A model generated the notes under the pieces. The model made no database searches, was not told where the DNA came from, and was given only the letters and a program-made list of their open reading frames with translations. Below, piece after piece: positions 1 through 11,719 of a stretch of DNA of 64,000 nt. The stretch lies in contig JAPTOF010000002.1 in the NCBI GenBank assembly GCA_028554755.1, positions 10,713,001 through 10,777,000 on the forward strand, given 5' to 3'. Position 1 is the stretch's first letter, and every line of letters starts with the position of its first letter. The position numbers and the translations under genes were made by a program. Source of the DNA: Cordia subcordata (taxonomy: Eukaryota; Streptophyta; Magnoliopsida; Boraginales; Cordiaceae).

Positions 1-553
1 ATGCTTGGTGGTCACTGCTGCCATTCAAGGCTAAATGTTGTGAGTAATTAGCCCGAGACCCAGGGGACACTCTCAATTTTATTTTTATTTTTTTGGTAGA
101 CCACAACCGTACGAAGAAGCAATAGAGCTGCTCTATTCATATCCAATAGGGTTTGGAGTTGCCTTGGGACCTGGTTGATAATAGTGAGACCTAGAGGACT
201 ATCAATGCTATATTTGACAAGTCAATTTATATATTTGTTAATTTTTCTATAAACATGTCTCACGATATAATTCCTTTTCTAATTAAGCATACTATGATAG
301 TACTTCAGAAAGGATAAATTTAAGATTCTTGTTTAGTGGACTAAAACTACAAGTTATATATAAATATTTATTTTTTTAATGGGAATTAACATGGATTTTT
401 TGACTAAAAATATTCAAAAAACGTACATATTTTCACAAAAAGTTTGAGACCAATCGGGATTTCAACCCCATTTACTTCTTGATTGCTCCAGCATGCTCTC
501 ATATATTCCTACTTCCAGCTAGAGTCTGATAAATATAATGTTTGCAATTGGTA

Positions 554-870
554 CTAGAAGAAGCTACATTGGTTGCTATTCGTGAAGGTCTGCGTATGAC
601 AAATTAGATGGGGGTTGAACACCTCACTGTTGAGGCTGACTCTTTAGTATCATTCACTTTGGTTAACAAACTTACGCCTTCGTTCAGTCCACTTTAACCC
701 CTTGAAGACTACAAGAGAATCTTTGATTGGAAACTGAGCCACTGGGTTAGGCATATTTATCATGAAATTAATGGACGTGGGTTTGGTTAGCGAATTTAGG
801 TCTTAGCAAGCTGCTCCGACCGTGGATTATATTAATAATATCCCTAGACAACTCCCAATTTTTCTGGAGT
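554..870 (+). pseudogene. RNase H-like (RVT_3) relic
   Basis: The forward translation keeps the skeleton of the plant RNase H-like domain found in LINE-type retroelements and related proteins. It reads AIREGLRM, then a VEADSL segment (acidic catalytic region), then HIYHEING, then, after stops and a frame change, LANLGLSKLLRPW. Several stop codons interrupt it, and no reverse transcriptase is visible upstream within the window. I read it as a decayed fragment of a LINE or of an RVT_3 gene. The rest of 1-1176 shows nothing I can name. Confidence 0.45.
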
Positions 871-1176
871 AGGAAAGAAAGAGCGTAAAGGATAATAATT
901 TAACTGGCTTCAACCTTCCTCAAAATCCAAAAAGAAAAAAATGCCCTCCCCACTTGTAACTATCTTTTTTTTTACTTTTTCCTCGACAAATTAGTTAATT
1001 TATTAATAATCAATGTTAGTGTATTTGTTTATTATAGAAAGGAAACTATATTTATATAACCAAACGTGACCTTTAGTCAGGTGGGAGATCAGATTCTTCT
1101 TCCCACTTCATGATAAACCCACTGGAATTTTCAACTTATGAAGAGGCATTTCCTCTAGTTGTGCCATTCTTACTTG

Positions 1177-1181
1177 GTAGC
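1177..1181. repeat. Target-site duplication (left) of the Gypsy element
   Basis: gtagc lies directly before the LTR TG and is repeated exactly at 12254-12258 after the 3' LTR CA. A 5-bp duplication is standard for LTR retrotransposon integrase. Confidence 0.9.
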
Positions 1182-1715
1182 TGTTTGGGCCAGGAAACCT
1201 TTGGGGCAAAGAAGTTTCTATTATTCTTTAGAAGTAAGCGAGGCCATATGAAGGCCCAAACGAGGAAAGATCAATGGTCAAGGCCCAGGCCTTAATATTG
1301 CTCGACATGATACAAGCCTTGACGTTACTTATTGTGGTAAGGATAAACATCATGGATAAACTTATCCTGTTTATTCAGAGGACACCTACAAAGAGAGGTA
1401 TGTGATATCTTTACGATAACAGAGTTAATCATCACATTAGTCGATAACGGTGCAGAGAGTGAGATAAGGAAGAACTCTTTATCTGAAGGTTATAAAAGCA
1501 TGATCGAGGAAAAAGATAGAGGTATCTCTTTCCCCTCTAAAAACTATTTCCGTTCAAACAACGCAAAAGAAAGTGCTGACTTGAGCGTCGGAGGATCTTC
1601 GGCCGGCACCACACCGGTGTCAAGATCTTTCGCCGCTTACCCTGCTTTCCTAGTTTTGCAGGTTATTGGAGCCCAACAGTCCTTGTCTACAAAATTGTAG
1701 AAAACCCCATCTACA
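1182..1715 (+). repeat. 5' LTR of the Gypsy element
   Basis: 534 bp, starting tgtttgggcc and ending catctaca. It aligns without gaps to 11720-12253. A TATA box (tataaaa) at 1491-1497 puts the likely transcription start near 1520-1530. Confidence 0.93.
1491..1497 (+). promoter_or_regulatory. TATA box in the 5' LTR
   Basis: tataaaa in the second half of the LTR, conserved in the 3' LTR at 12029-12035. It is the probable Pol II promoter of the retrotransposon. Confidence 0.65.
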
Positions 1716-1718
1716 ATT

Positions 1719-1736
1719 TGGCGCCCACCGTGGGGC
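1719..1736 (+). other. Primer binding site
   Basis: tggcgcccaccgtgggg starts four bases after the LTR end. The TGGCGCC start is the complement of a tRNA 3' CCA end plus acceptor stem, as in other Tat elements. I cannot assign the tRNA with certainty. Confidence 0.6.
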
Positions 1737-1796
1737 CCTGGTAATCAAGCATCGTAACCAGAAGCAACACGTTCCCTTTCAACCAACGATTCAAAG

Positions 1797-3296
1797 ATGT
1801 CTAGCCCCAACTCCAATAAGGACGCTAGACTAAGAGCTGCCCTGGCAAAAATGGAAGCTTACGAGGAAAGGATTGCAATGTACGAGAACAGGTTCAAAGA
1901 CATGGAAGCAGAGAACCACGCAATACGACAAGAGAACTTAGACCTGTTAGAGAAGGTCAATGTCCTCTTGTCAAATACAGCGCCGCGAGACAAAGGGAAG
2001 GATGTGCTGATTGAGACGGTGGATCCGATGCAGTTGCTAGATTCCACACCTCACCAGACTCCAAGAGGGGGAGTCCAGATAGCCGGGACCAACCCAGCTA
2101 TTCCCACAGCCACTATGGTAACTAGCATCACCGTAGCTGGACCCTCAAACTAGCAAAAAAGGTTCTAGGAGCAACCAGTCCTTGTAAGAGAAGGGTCACA
2201 CCCAGACGTGCTTAGGCGATTCGCCGAATTGGAGTCCCTGATCCAAAGGATTCCAGGGGTACCTGCACCTATTAAAAGAAGCGCAGCAGACAGCTACGCA
2301 GAGTCTCCCTTTGTAGACGTCATTGCAATGGTAGATCTGCCTACCAAGTTTTCTTTTCCAAATATGAAGCTATTCGATGGGACCACAGATCCTGACGATC
2401 ACATAATGCAATACAAATGGAAGATGTACACCGTAGCTATCCCTCGCGATAAACGAGAAGCTTGCATGTGCAAGAGCTTCGGTTCGAGTTTAGTAGGTCC
2501 AACATTACAGTGGTATACTAACCTCCCAAATGGTTGTATATCCTCCTTCGCTCAGTTGACAGACATGTTTGTGGAGCAATATGCGAGCAGTAGAAAGTTG
2601 GAAAAGCAGTCAAACGATCTATACCTGATCGTACAGAGGAAGGGCGAAACTCTTAGAGACTATGTAGGGAGATTCAACAGAGAGAAGGTGTCCATACCTC
2701 AATGTAATATGGCCAGTGCAGTTTCAGCCTTTCGACGAGGTCTTTTGCCGGACTCAGATCTTTATAAAGAGCTAACGAAATATCCTTCCAAAACCATGGA
2801 GGATTCTCTGGTAAAGGCGTGGGCGCAAATTAAATGGGAAGATGATCGCGCCAACCTTCGACGAACTTCTCCAAATCCCAGGAGGGAAGATCTCAACTTG
2901 GGTCGCCATACAAGGAGACATGAACCTTACACTCTGAGGGATCATCGTGAGATTAAGGATGTTGAAAAAAGACCGCGCGACAGAAGGCGACCACTTGATC
3001 GAAGGTCGGAGCAAAAAATAGAGATCCTAGAATATAATCTCTCTGTGTCTTCATTTGAACTTGTTCACACCCTGAAGAACATGGGAAACGCAATCAAGTG
3101 GCCAACGAAGTTAAGTTCACCAGCAGAGGCACGGGACAGGTCAAAGTGGTACGAGTTCTATGCTGATCACGGCCACACTACTGAGGAATGTCATGGTTTG
3201 AGAAGAGAAGTGGCCGAGTTATTGAAGAAAGGATATTTAACCGAATTCCTTTCCGACAAAGGGAAACAAACCCTGACTCGGCATGACGAGGGATGA
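1797..3296 (+). pseudogene. gag: Gypsy gag, interrupted by two in-frame stops
   Basis: One frame runs from ATG at 1797 to the stop at 3294-3296 and would give about 499 codons. TAG codons at 2151-2153 and at about 2166-2168 split it. The first 118 codons are hydrophilic with a coiled-coil look (ENHAIRQENLDLLEK). After the stops comes the Retrotrans_gag core: FDGTTDPDDHI, then LQWYTNLP, then FVEQYASS and ETLRDYVGRF. The tail ends in a WYEFYADHGHTTEECHGL motif, which is C-poor compared with a classic zinc knuckle. The product would be the structural capsid protein of the cytoplasmic particle. The downstream pro-pol frame is shifted relative to gag, so either translational frameshifting or an indel separates them. 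Confidence 0.85.
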
Positions 3297-3438
3297 AAAG
3301 CCAAGGACCCATCCCCACCAAATCCGCCGCGACGAGAGTGAACGGTGAATTGCATAATGGGGGGGATCACATATCAGTAGGGTTAGTACTTCTGCGGCCA
3401 GAAGACATGCCCGATCAGCAGAAAGATGTGGCTATTAC

Positions 3439-6400
3439 TTGTCGCCGTCGGTCGATCTTGGTCCAGAAATGGTGGTGTCATTCTCCAATTACGAGACTGC
3501 TCATTTAAACAACCCACATGATGATGCGTTAGTTATCGCACTCATGGTGGCAAACTATTGGGTTCGGAGAATCTTAGTGGACAATGGGAGCTCGGCCAAC
3601 ATTATGATGCTCGAGACTCTCAGTGAAATGGGAATCGATGAATGTCGTCTTGTGAGACGATCCATCCCTTTAATAGGTTTCAGCGGTGAGCACAAACACA
3701 CTGTGGGAGAAATACATTTGCCAGTCTTAACCGAAGGTGTTAATTTAGATGTAAGGTTCCTGGTGATAGACTGTCCCTCCCCGTATAACATCATATTAGG
3801 AAGGCCATGGATCTATGACATGAAAGCGGTACCATCCACTTACCACCAAGTACTCAAATTTCCAACCAAGTGGGGAGTCAAGGAAGTAAGGGGGCAGCAA
3901 TCAGATTCCCGCAGATGTTATTGCATCGCCATGAGAGAGGCCCGCCACGATGCCTCCTATCATGCGGAAGAAGTTCCCGCACCAACACCCTTAGATCATC
4001 CTCAGCCGGAAGAGCTGGACGAAGTACAAATTGATCCTGAAGAGCCGAGTCATACAGTCCGTGTTGGATCAGGGATGGAGCCGGAGTTGAGAAACCAAAT
4101 GATAAACTTCCTCAGCAACAACAAAGATTGCTTCGTATGGTCCCATGCAGACATGGAGGGAATAAGCCTAGAAGTAATCGTCCACGAACTAAAAGTGAAC
4201 CCAACATTCACTCCAGTCAAGCAAAAACGGAGAAAATTTGTCCCTGAAAGAAATCGTATCATCAATGATGAGATCCAAAAACTGATAGATGTGGGATTTA
4301 TCAGAGAGGTGCACTACCCAGAATGGTTGGCAAACATGGTCGTAGTAAAGAAAAAGAATGGCAAGTGGAGGGGTTGCATTGATTTTATAGATTTAAATAA
4401 AGCGTGCCCCAAAGATTCCTTTCCTATCCTGCACATCGACATGATGGTGGATGCGATCGCCGGACATGAGCTTCTCAATTTTATGGATGCATTTTCTGGG
4501 TACAATCAAATTTTAATGCACCCAGGAGATCAAGAAAAGACATCATTTATTACAGAACGTGGTATTTATTGCTATAAGGTCATGCCTTTCGGCCTCAAGA
4601 ACACTGGTGCGACCTACCAGCGCCTTGTCAACAAGATGTTCACTGATCAGTTAGGGCGTACCATGGAGGTATATATTGACGATATGTTGGTAAAGTCCTT
4701 GGTGGCAGTGAAGCACATCAACCATTTGCAACAAGCCTTTAATGTCCTAAAGGAATACAACATGAAGCTAAATCCTACCAAATGTTCATTTGGGGTCAAG
4801 TCTGGAAAGTTCCTGGGATATCTGGTTACACAACGAGGGATCGAGGCGCACCCTGATCAGATCAGAGCCGTTCTTAATATTCCGTCCCCAAAGAACGTCC
4901 AGGAAGTAATGAAGCTCACGGGTAGGATCGCAGCTCTTAGTAGATTCATTTCAAAGTCGTCGGAAAAGTGTCGCTCGTTCTTCAGCGTACTTCGACGAAA
5001 CAAGGGCTTTGTATGGACAGATGAATGTAAGAAAGCCTTGCAAGAATTAAAAGAATACCTGGTAAACCCACCACTGTTATCTAAACCAAAGAGTGGGGAA
5101 ACTCTGTTTATTTACTTAGCGATTTCCGAAGTTGCCGTCAGTGCCGTGTTTGTAAGGGAAGAAGGCAGGAAACAATTGCCTGTGTACTACACTAGTAAAG
5201 TGTTGCTCGATGCGGAAACCAGGCACAACCAATTGGAGAAGCTAGCCCTAGCTCTTGTTGTGTCCGCCCACAAATTGAGACCATATTTCCAAGGTCACCC
5301 TATCGTGGTGGTAACTGCTTTCCCCCTAAAGGCAGTTTTACATAAGCCAGAACTATCCGGACGCCTTACCAAGTGGGCTGTTGAGCTGAGTGAATACGAT
5401 ATCACGTTCCAATCAAGAACCGTACTAAAATCCCAAGTCCTAGCTGATTTCGTAGTGGAATTTACTCCAAGCGTCCAATCAGAGGTAGAGAAGGAAATGA
5501 TTTGTCTCATTAAGGGACCAGAGCCAGGGCGATGGATACTTTTTGTGGACGGTGCAAGCAATTCAAAAGGCAGCGGGCTTAGAGTAGTATTACAATCTCC
5601 GGAAGGGAACGTAATCGAGCAGTCTGTAAGATGCGGCTTCACGGCCACAAATAATGAAGTTGAATATGAAGCCCTATGAGCAGGCTTAGCACTGGCCAAG
5701 GGAATGAACGTTAAACGCATTACAATAAATAGTGACTCTCAGCTAGTTGTGAATCAAGTTTTAGGGACCTATCAAGCGAAAGGCAAAAGAATGACAGCTT
5801 ATTTGGCTGCCGTTAAAGAGTTGTCAACTTCGTTCGAAGAGATCGAAATAAAGCAGGTAAGCCGTGAGGACAATTGCCATGCAGACGCCCTGGTGAACTT
5901 GGGTACGACAATACAATCTACAACCTCCAAGGTCATCCCTATCGTATATCTACAATGGCCTGCTATTAATAAAGAACAAGCTGTCGAGGTCACATGTCTG
6001 GATAACAAACCAAATTGGATGACTCCAATTATCCAATATCTTAAAGACGACATTGCCCCTCAAGATCGAGCAGAGGCAAGGAAGCTCAAGACCAAAGCAG
6101 CGCGATTCTGCATTATTGATGGAAGCCTATACAGAAGGTCTTACCTGGGGCCTTATCTACGGTGCGTAGGCCCAAAAGAAGCAGATTATGTTCTAGCTGA
6201 GTTGCACGAAGGACAATGTGGGAATCATGCGGGGGCAAGAAGTCTGGCCAATCGAGCTTATACTGCCGGCTATTATTGGCCAACTATGCTATCTGATGCA
6301 ACCAGCTATGTAAGAAAATGTGATAACTGTCAAAGATTCGCTCCAATCCCACACCAGCCAGTTGAGCCATTAATTTCCATTACCTCACCATGGCCATTTA

Positions 6401-7251
6401 TGAAATGGGGAATGGATATTGTTGGAAAATTGCCTACTGCGCCAGGCCAGAAAGTATATATGCTAGCGGCCACGGATTATTTTTCCAAATGGATAGAAGC
6501 TGAGTCATATCATCAAGTCCGAGACAGGGAGGTTAAGAACTTCGTATGGAAAAACATAATATGTAGGTTTGGAGTTCCTCAAGAGATTGTTACAGACAAT
6601 GGCTCCCAATTTATTAGTCATAATTTCAACGATTTCTGTAAAGAATGGAAGATCAAGCTTGTATTTTCCACTCCAAGACACCCGCAGGCTAATGGATTAG
6701 CTGAATCGTTCAACAAGACCATAATGTCTACTCTGAAGAAAAGGTTGGAGAGTGCCAAAGGGTGATGGGCGGAGGAGCTTCCTGCAGTGCTATGGTCTTA
6801 TCGGACCACCACTAGGACTTCCACCGGAGAAACGCCGTTTTCATTGGTATACGGCACCGAAGCAGTCATTCCAGCAAAAATTGGACTGCCAACTCTTCGG
6901 GTCACGCAAACCATTGCAGAGCGAAATAGGGAGGAAATGAGCCGAGAGTTAAACACAGCTGATGAAAGGAGAGAACAAGCCCTTATTCGTATGGCATCGT
7001 ACCAACAAAACATCGCCAAGTATTACAACAAGAATGTAAGGGTAAGGTCATTCAAGCAAGGAGATTGGGTACTTAGGAAAGTTTTCAAAAATACCAGGGA
7101 ATTGAACGTTGGGAAGCTAGGCCCAAATTGGGAAGGACCCTATCAGGTCGGCAAGGTGGTTGGACGAGGGGCATACCAGCTCAACACCAAAGATGGCAAG
7201 GAGCTGCCAAACAGCTAGAACGCAATCCATCTAAAAAGATATCATTTCTAA
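3439..7251 (+). pseudogene. pol: Gypsy pol: protease, RT, RNase H, archaeal-type RNase H, integrase
   Basis: One frame covers the pol domains in order. Protease has a VDNGSSANIM active site near residue 48 from the 3439 ATG. RT has YIDD at 4672-4683, followed by the classic RNase H. A second RNase H begins LFVDGASNSKGSG near 5530, the Tat hallmark. Integrase has an H-H-C-C finger (HEGQCGNHAG ... CDNCQ), then MDIVGKLP, VTDNGSQF and NGLAESF for the DDE triad. Three in-frame stops break it: TGA 5677-5679 in the second RNase H, TGA 6763-6765 just after the integrase core (AKG*WAEEL, where relatives usually have Arg), and TAG 7216-7218 in place of the Trp of the usual SWNA motif. The natural end is probably TAA 7249-7251. 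Confidence 0.92.
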
Positions 7252-8075
7252 TAAGAAAGTTTGTTTTAGTTAGTTCGAATTAGAGGGCTAGGCCCAATAG
7301 GGTACCGCCAGGTGAACCCAATCTCCCATTTATTTCTTTAATAAGGCTTAGACCTTGATGATAGAAAAAGCATAATTTACACAGTAATTCTTGCTTCCAT
7401 CTACTGTCATACCGTGATTAGGTATGACAATTGCTCTCCACGGAGATTAACAACAGCTTTTGTTATTTTTGAGATAATCCTCGCAGATTAATGACAATCG
7501 ACAATAGCAGTAATCCTTGTTATTCTTTATGAGGATAACAGGAGCATGTTTTGAGACCAGAAATAGCTGCGCCTCCGTGCATGGCCTATGGCTAATTTCT
7601 ATTTCTCGCAAACTAATAAATTGGCTAACATACTAGCCCTTAATACCTACGGGGTAGAAAACCAGCTTGTCCTTCACAAGCAGACGACGAACCCTTAACT
7701 TCACTATGAACGAAAAGGGAAAATGGGGCACGACGCTCTATGAATAATGCAATTTGCGTTCCGACATTAGGAATACTAGCCAAAGGGTTCTACGAAAACT
7801 CAGTGTGCCGTGGAACTTGAGCTACGATTTTAAAAATGAGAAGAGCGACGACGCTTAACGATGCTCTCAAAAGTCACAGTTGTTAAAACGGTATCACAAG
7901 TGATACACGCGAAAGCATACCATTGATATATCACATACACAAAAAAGAAACTAGCATAGCATAATTAATAATTTTGTGCTTCAGATATCAAAGCAAAAGT
8001 GCGATGATCTTTTTTTTAAAAAAAAAAGAGAAGAGAAGCAGGATGAAATATCCAGAATACTTCAGCCATTTAGCG
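7252..8075. other. Spacer downstream of pol in the Gypsy element
   Basis: No coding domain is recognisable here. It lies between the end of pol and the 3' end of the antisense reading frames, and probably contains the 3' untranslated parts of both transcripts. Confidence 0.4.
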
Positions 8076-8866
8076 TTATATGCCGGCAGAACCTGCTGAA
8101 ATTCCCCTATCAATATTCGGTGGATCTGAAGAAGGGACAACACTCGACAGAGCCTGATCAAGACGAGGCGTAGGCGGGGTGATGACGGCCTTGAAAAGAT
8201 CAACATCAACATTTGAGTACGCCCGCTGAACTTCGCGTAGGCAATTCTTGACGGCTTGCTCAGCATCCTTCTCTGAGCTAAGCTTCGATACACTGGCAAC
8301 ATACTTGCCAAATTTTTTACTTTTCTTATACTCACTTACTGCATTTTTCTTGGCTTTCTCAATTAAGGAATCAAATTTGGATGTAAGAACCTCCTTGCTA
8401 ATCTCAGCAGCTGTAAGGTCTTTTTCTACTTTGATCCGAGTCGAACGTTCTCTTTCGAGTTCTTTTTCCAATCCAACACGCCACACCTTCTCGTCTGCAA
8501 GTTCCTTATCGGAAATAGCACGCGCCTTTCTTTCGTCCCCTAGAAGACGATTAAGATCCTGGTATTTATTTGCAACATCAGGCACCATCGCTGCAAAGGA
8601 CGAGATATCCGAAATAAGCTGCAAAAAAAAAAAGTGACAACCTGAGAGGGGAAGGTAATTTGCAACGTAAAGGTATGTACATGTACCACAACGCCTTTCT
8701 CGGCAAAGCTAGCAAAGAAATCCCTTGCGATTGTCGTAGGAACGGGACTAGCCACTGGATATGCTGTCGAGTATTGACGGCAGCTGGTAGGGACGTTGTC
8801 TCCATATGGGGTTCGGGACGACGAAGCATCTTTTCTCTTCTGGCTCTGCGCGAGTCTGTTAACCAC
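8076..8866 (-). CDS. Antisense accessory gene of the Tat element, downstream coiled-coil part
   Basis: Two overlapping minus-strand frames look like the later exons of the antisense gene. The one from 8624 to 8076 (182 codons) is rich in Lys and Glu with heptad-like spacing (ELERERSTRIKVEKDL, SLIEKAKKNAVSEYKKSKKF) and ends in a Ser/Pro-rich tail, a pattern typical of a coiled-coil C-terminus. The one starting at 8866 (MVNRLAQSQKRKDASSSR) would supply the preceding basic segment. The gap between 9006 and 8866 and the region around 8625-8640 may be introns, but I cannot fix the splice sites. Function is unknown; the position within a Tat element is the main guide. Confidence 0.5.
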
Positions 8867-9005
8867 GGCAACAGCGGCTATTTATCTGTCTTCCTCATCT
8901 AAAAAAAAAAAAAGATAGCAAAATGCATATTGATAGTCGCAAAATGCATATCGTTTTAAAAAAAATATAAAAAAAAGAGAAGGTATGTATGATCATACCA
9001 GAACC

Positions 9006-10109
9006 TTAAGAGGGGGAGGAACCAACTGTATCCAAGACGAATGGGGGCTCAGGAAGCTCGCTGTCTAAAGAAATTTCCACGTTTTCACCTTCTCTGTAAT
9101 TGCAGCCATCTTCATAATCTCCATTATTGCTCTCTGTTTCACCAGAACTTTTTGAGCTGGGAGGGGAGTTTAACCTAGCAAGGCGAGTGATATCCCCCGT
9201 ATGGGCCAAGTTGCCCTTGGCAGAGCTGCGAGATCGTTGTCCAGTGTTCCTCTTTGAGCGTACTGAGGGTCTCACCTTAAGGTTGGTTATGACAAGTGGG
9301 CATATTCTAGGCTCTGCGAGGACGGCAAAACCATGTGTCACAAGGTTGTCACGCGTGATTAAATCCTTCATTTGGTGCGATTGACTTTTACACTCCGCAG
9401 CTAAGGCAAGGAGAGCTTGTTGTGTTCTATCGCTTAGTTTAGGAAGTTCGTTCTTTGCAGCTGTGACCCACATTTGAGGAACATCCCAAACACCGTGTAC
9501 TCGAGCAAGAAACAAGTATTTCCCTCGCCATGAACTATCATCGTCAGATCGAGCGAGCTTGAAAAGCTTATAAGACCCACGAGCAGAAAGGACAAACCAA
9601 CTAGGTTTGTTGGCAGAACGAATAACAGAGAATAGTGTTTTGAAAATGGGTATAGAAAAATGGATCCCCTTTTGTCGAAGAAGGACAAGTTCCGTTAACA
9701 TAATCTTCCATCCGCGGGGACGTAGCTGACCAGGACTAATTCCGTAAGAGTTGAAAATGGCACACAAGTGTGGGTGAAGCGGGATCCGGATACCGAGGTC
9801 AAGAACAGTCTGAAACATGGTTAATTCTCCCTTAAGAGAAGAGCTCGACCAATCACCGGGTCTCGGTTGAACTACTACAACATCTTTACTCAGTTGGCTG
9901 GATTCACTGTAAAATGTAAATTCCTCTTCCGTAGTAGTACATCGGATTCCTTTAGCAAAGAATTCCCCAGTAGGTTCACGGCGACGCATGCTAAGCCGAG
10001 CTGAGATGCGTAACTTGGGGTTAGCTTCGGTTCGTTCAGCCTGCTTGCAACGAGGCATTTTGGCAAAGGGGATAGTCAGAGGGAGTCCACCAATCAAAAC
10101 CTGCGACAA
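9006..10109 (-). CDS. Antisense accessory protein of the Tat element (putative gypsy-type transposon domain, PF04195-like)
   Basis: An open frame of 367 codons on the strand opposite gag-pol. A second possible start is the MPRCKQ methionine near 10058. The middle has the pattern I associate with the plant family called putative gypsy type transposon: LDLGIRIPLHPHLCAIFNSY, then GISPGQLRPRGWKIML, then SWFVLSARGSYKLF and SWRGKYLFLARV. The C-terminal third is Ser-rich and acidic. The frame is undamaged over 1.1 kb although gag and pol carry stops. A TATA-like tract at 10138-10156 sits just upstream on the minus strand. Tat-lineage elements (Grande type) are known to carry antisense frames in this place; the role is not established. 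The family assignment is from memory of motifs only. Confidence 0.65.
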   Translation of the reverse strand: MSQVLIGGLPLTIPFAKMPRCKQAERTEANPKLRISARLSMRRREPTGEFFAKGIRCTTTEEEFTFYSESSQLSKDVVVVQPRPGDWSSSSLKGELTMFQTVLDLGIRIPLHPHLCAIFNSYGISPGQLRPRGWKIMLTELVLLRQKGIHFSIPIFKTLFSVIRSANKPSWFVLSARGSYKLFKLARSDDDSSWRGKYLFLARVHGVWDVPQMWVTAAKNELPKLSDRTQQALLALAAECKSQSHQMKDLITRDNLVTHGFAVLAEPRICPLVITNLKVRPSVRSKRNTGQRSRSSAKGNLAHTGDITRLARLNSPPSSKSSGETESNNGDYEDGCNYREGENVEISLDSELPEPPFVLDTVGSSPS

Positions 10110-10137
10110 AGGAGATGCCCCGGAGGTTACAGGTTCA

Positions 10138-10156
10138 TAATATATATATATATATA
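10138..10156 (-). promoter_or_regulatory. TATA-like tract upstream of the antisense gene
   Basis: An alternating TA run about 30-50 bp before the first antisense ATG (10109). It could serve as a minus-strand TATA box, but it may equally be a simple repeat. Confidence 0.35.
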
Positions 10157-10294
10157 GAAAGGCAGTAAGCTTTGCGTGTCACCTTCGCTAGAGGATAACG
10201 AATGGATGAGCGAACCGATGTATGCTAGGTGTAGACAGCTACAAGCATGCAAAGGTTGTGGTGCTCTTTCAATTTTGGGTAGCGGTCAGTGGAG

Positions 10295-11220
10295 GTGTAG
10301 TTAGCCTCACCGTTCGACGGACGTGCATGCAAAATAATGTCGGAGCACGTTGCGCCTAAGACGTTTATCAGAAATGTGCTGCGCCTACTGTGCGTCCTTT
10401 AGTTTTGGGCACGGGTAGCATGGTGATCAAGGATAAAGAAGGCAACGAGTAAGCATGATATGTTTGTAGGCTATGGCCGAGTATGAGTTCTTGATAGGAC
10501 TTATCAGGTGTGAGAGGAGCAAAAGGGTTGAGATAAGTCTTTGAGAAATTTTATCAAACACTTGGTCTACACAAGCAACAAGGTGCCGGGTCTATGCGGC
10601 GACACTTTTAAAAGAGAGGGAGAAAGAGAAGAAGGAAGAGATATTTTCATAATGGAAGAATAGCGAGCTCGTTACCTTTGGAAAGTTTAAGTTGCGTTGA
10701 GTGAGCAAGAATCAAGGTATTCCTTTGGTATCAGAAAACGATAAACGGGCAAGTAGCTAGCCTCACCATCCGACGAGTTGGCATACGAAGAGATGGCAAA
10801 ACACCTTAAGCTCAAAATCTCAGTCAGATACGCGACCCACCTGTTGCACGTCCTGGGTGGTCGCACATAGAAGATAAGGTGATTCTGGGATGAAGAGGAT
10901 GGTAAGTGAGCATGGAGTGATGGCGAGTTATGGCTGAGAACGAGGCTCTATTAGGTACCTCGCAAGCATGAGTGGGCCGTAAGGTTTCAAATGAGTTTAT
11001 GAGACTTCTTATCAAACACGTGGAGCTCATTGCCTCAGTAAGCATAAAGTCTTGAGCAAAGTTTCTAAGGCATTCTATCAAACACGTGTTGAGCACCACC
11101 TTAACATGTCATCAAAGTAAGGCACCTCACTTAGGACTTTGCTCAAACACCTTGTTTGTGTAGTTAACAAGGTGCTTGATCTACTCGGCAACACTCTCAC
11201 GGGTAGGGAGGAGGTTTGTG
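10295..11220. repeat. Diverged tandem repeat (about 460 bp unit) in the Gypsy 3' spacer
   Basis: Two diverged units begin near 10295 (tagcctcaccgttcgacgga) and 10757 (tagcctcaccatccgacga) and share the same order of landmarks. These are a bgcgcc/acgtcc block, a gagtatg-like block after atggc, and a final atcaaacac(t/g)tgg block near 10553 and 11015. A further partial echo (caaacaccttg, then aaggtgct) runs to about 11200. Tat-group elements are known for tandem repeats in this 3' region. No coding capacity is seen from 10110 to 11693. Confidence 0.55.
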
Positions 11221-11696
11221 ATGATATAGAGAAGGTAATAATCACACCCCTCGCACCGCTACAGCAATATGGGCATAAGAAAGATTCTTCGTCAGCTGGT
11301 TCGGCTATGGCATGCTGACCTTGTAAGTATTGGCCGGGTCTTGCGCGAAGTAGTGTCGGCTTCGCTGTGTGCTGAGAGCATACAAGTATGAAAATACAAT
11401 GCTAGCCACTAGTACATTAGCTCGATTTGCCGACAAGGGTCATGATTAAAGACAGCATCGCAGGACACAAAGCACTTGTGATATGATGCTTAGCTAATGG
11501 CAAAGTGGGGGTCAAGCATTGAGGGCATGGGCATGTTTGATGAAACAAGCTGTCCTACACCATGTGAGTAAAGCTGACAATGGTGCAAGTAAAATACTAT
11601 CGCACTGTCCTATGCGTGGCAGAGGTAAGATATTACATGTAAACAGGAAACGAAGGATGTACAATAGCTACTCTCTAAATTGAGAACATCAAATTA

Positions 11697-11719
11697 GAGA
11701 AGGAGGGGGGGGGGGGAAC
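11697..11719 (+). other. Polypurine tract
   Basis: A purine run with 12 consecutive G (11705-11716) directly before the 3' LTR, the expected primer for plus-strand synthesis. Confidence 0.8.

Noticed and set aside
1110..1295. 61-codon open frame at the left edge of the Gypsy element
   Set aside because: It runs from target DNA into the 5' LTR, so it was created by the insertion. Read on the minus strand, the rejoined target gives a phrase vaguely like a LINE zinc-binding region, but too short and broken to call.
5295..5720. 141-codon minus-strand frame inside pol
   Set aside because: Complement of conserved RT/RNase H coding sequence. No independent motif or start context.
8248..8637. 129-codon plus-strand frame opposite the antisense coiled-coil part
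   Set aside because: It is a shadow of the better-supported minus-strand frame. Its Ser/Leu-rich reading has no domain.
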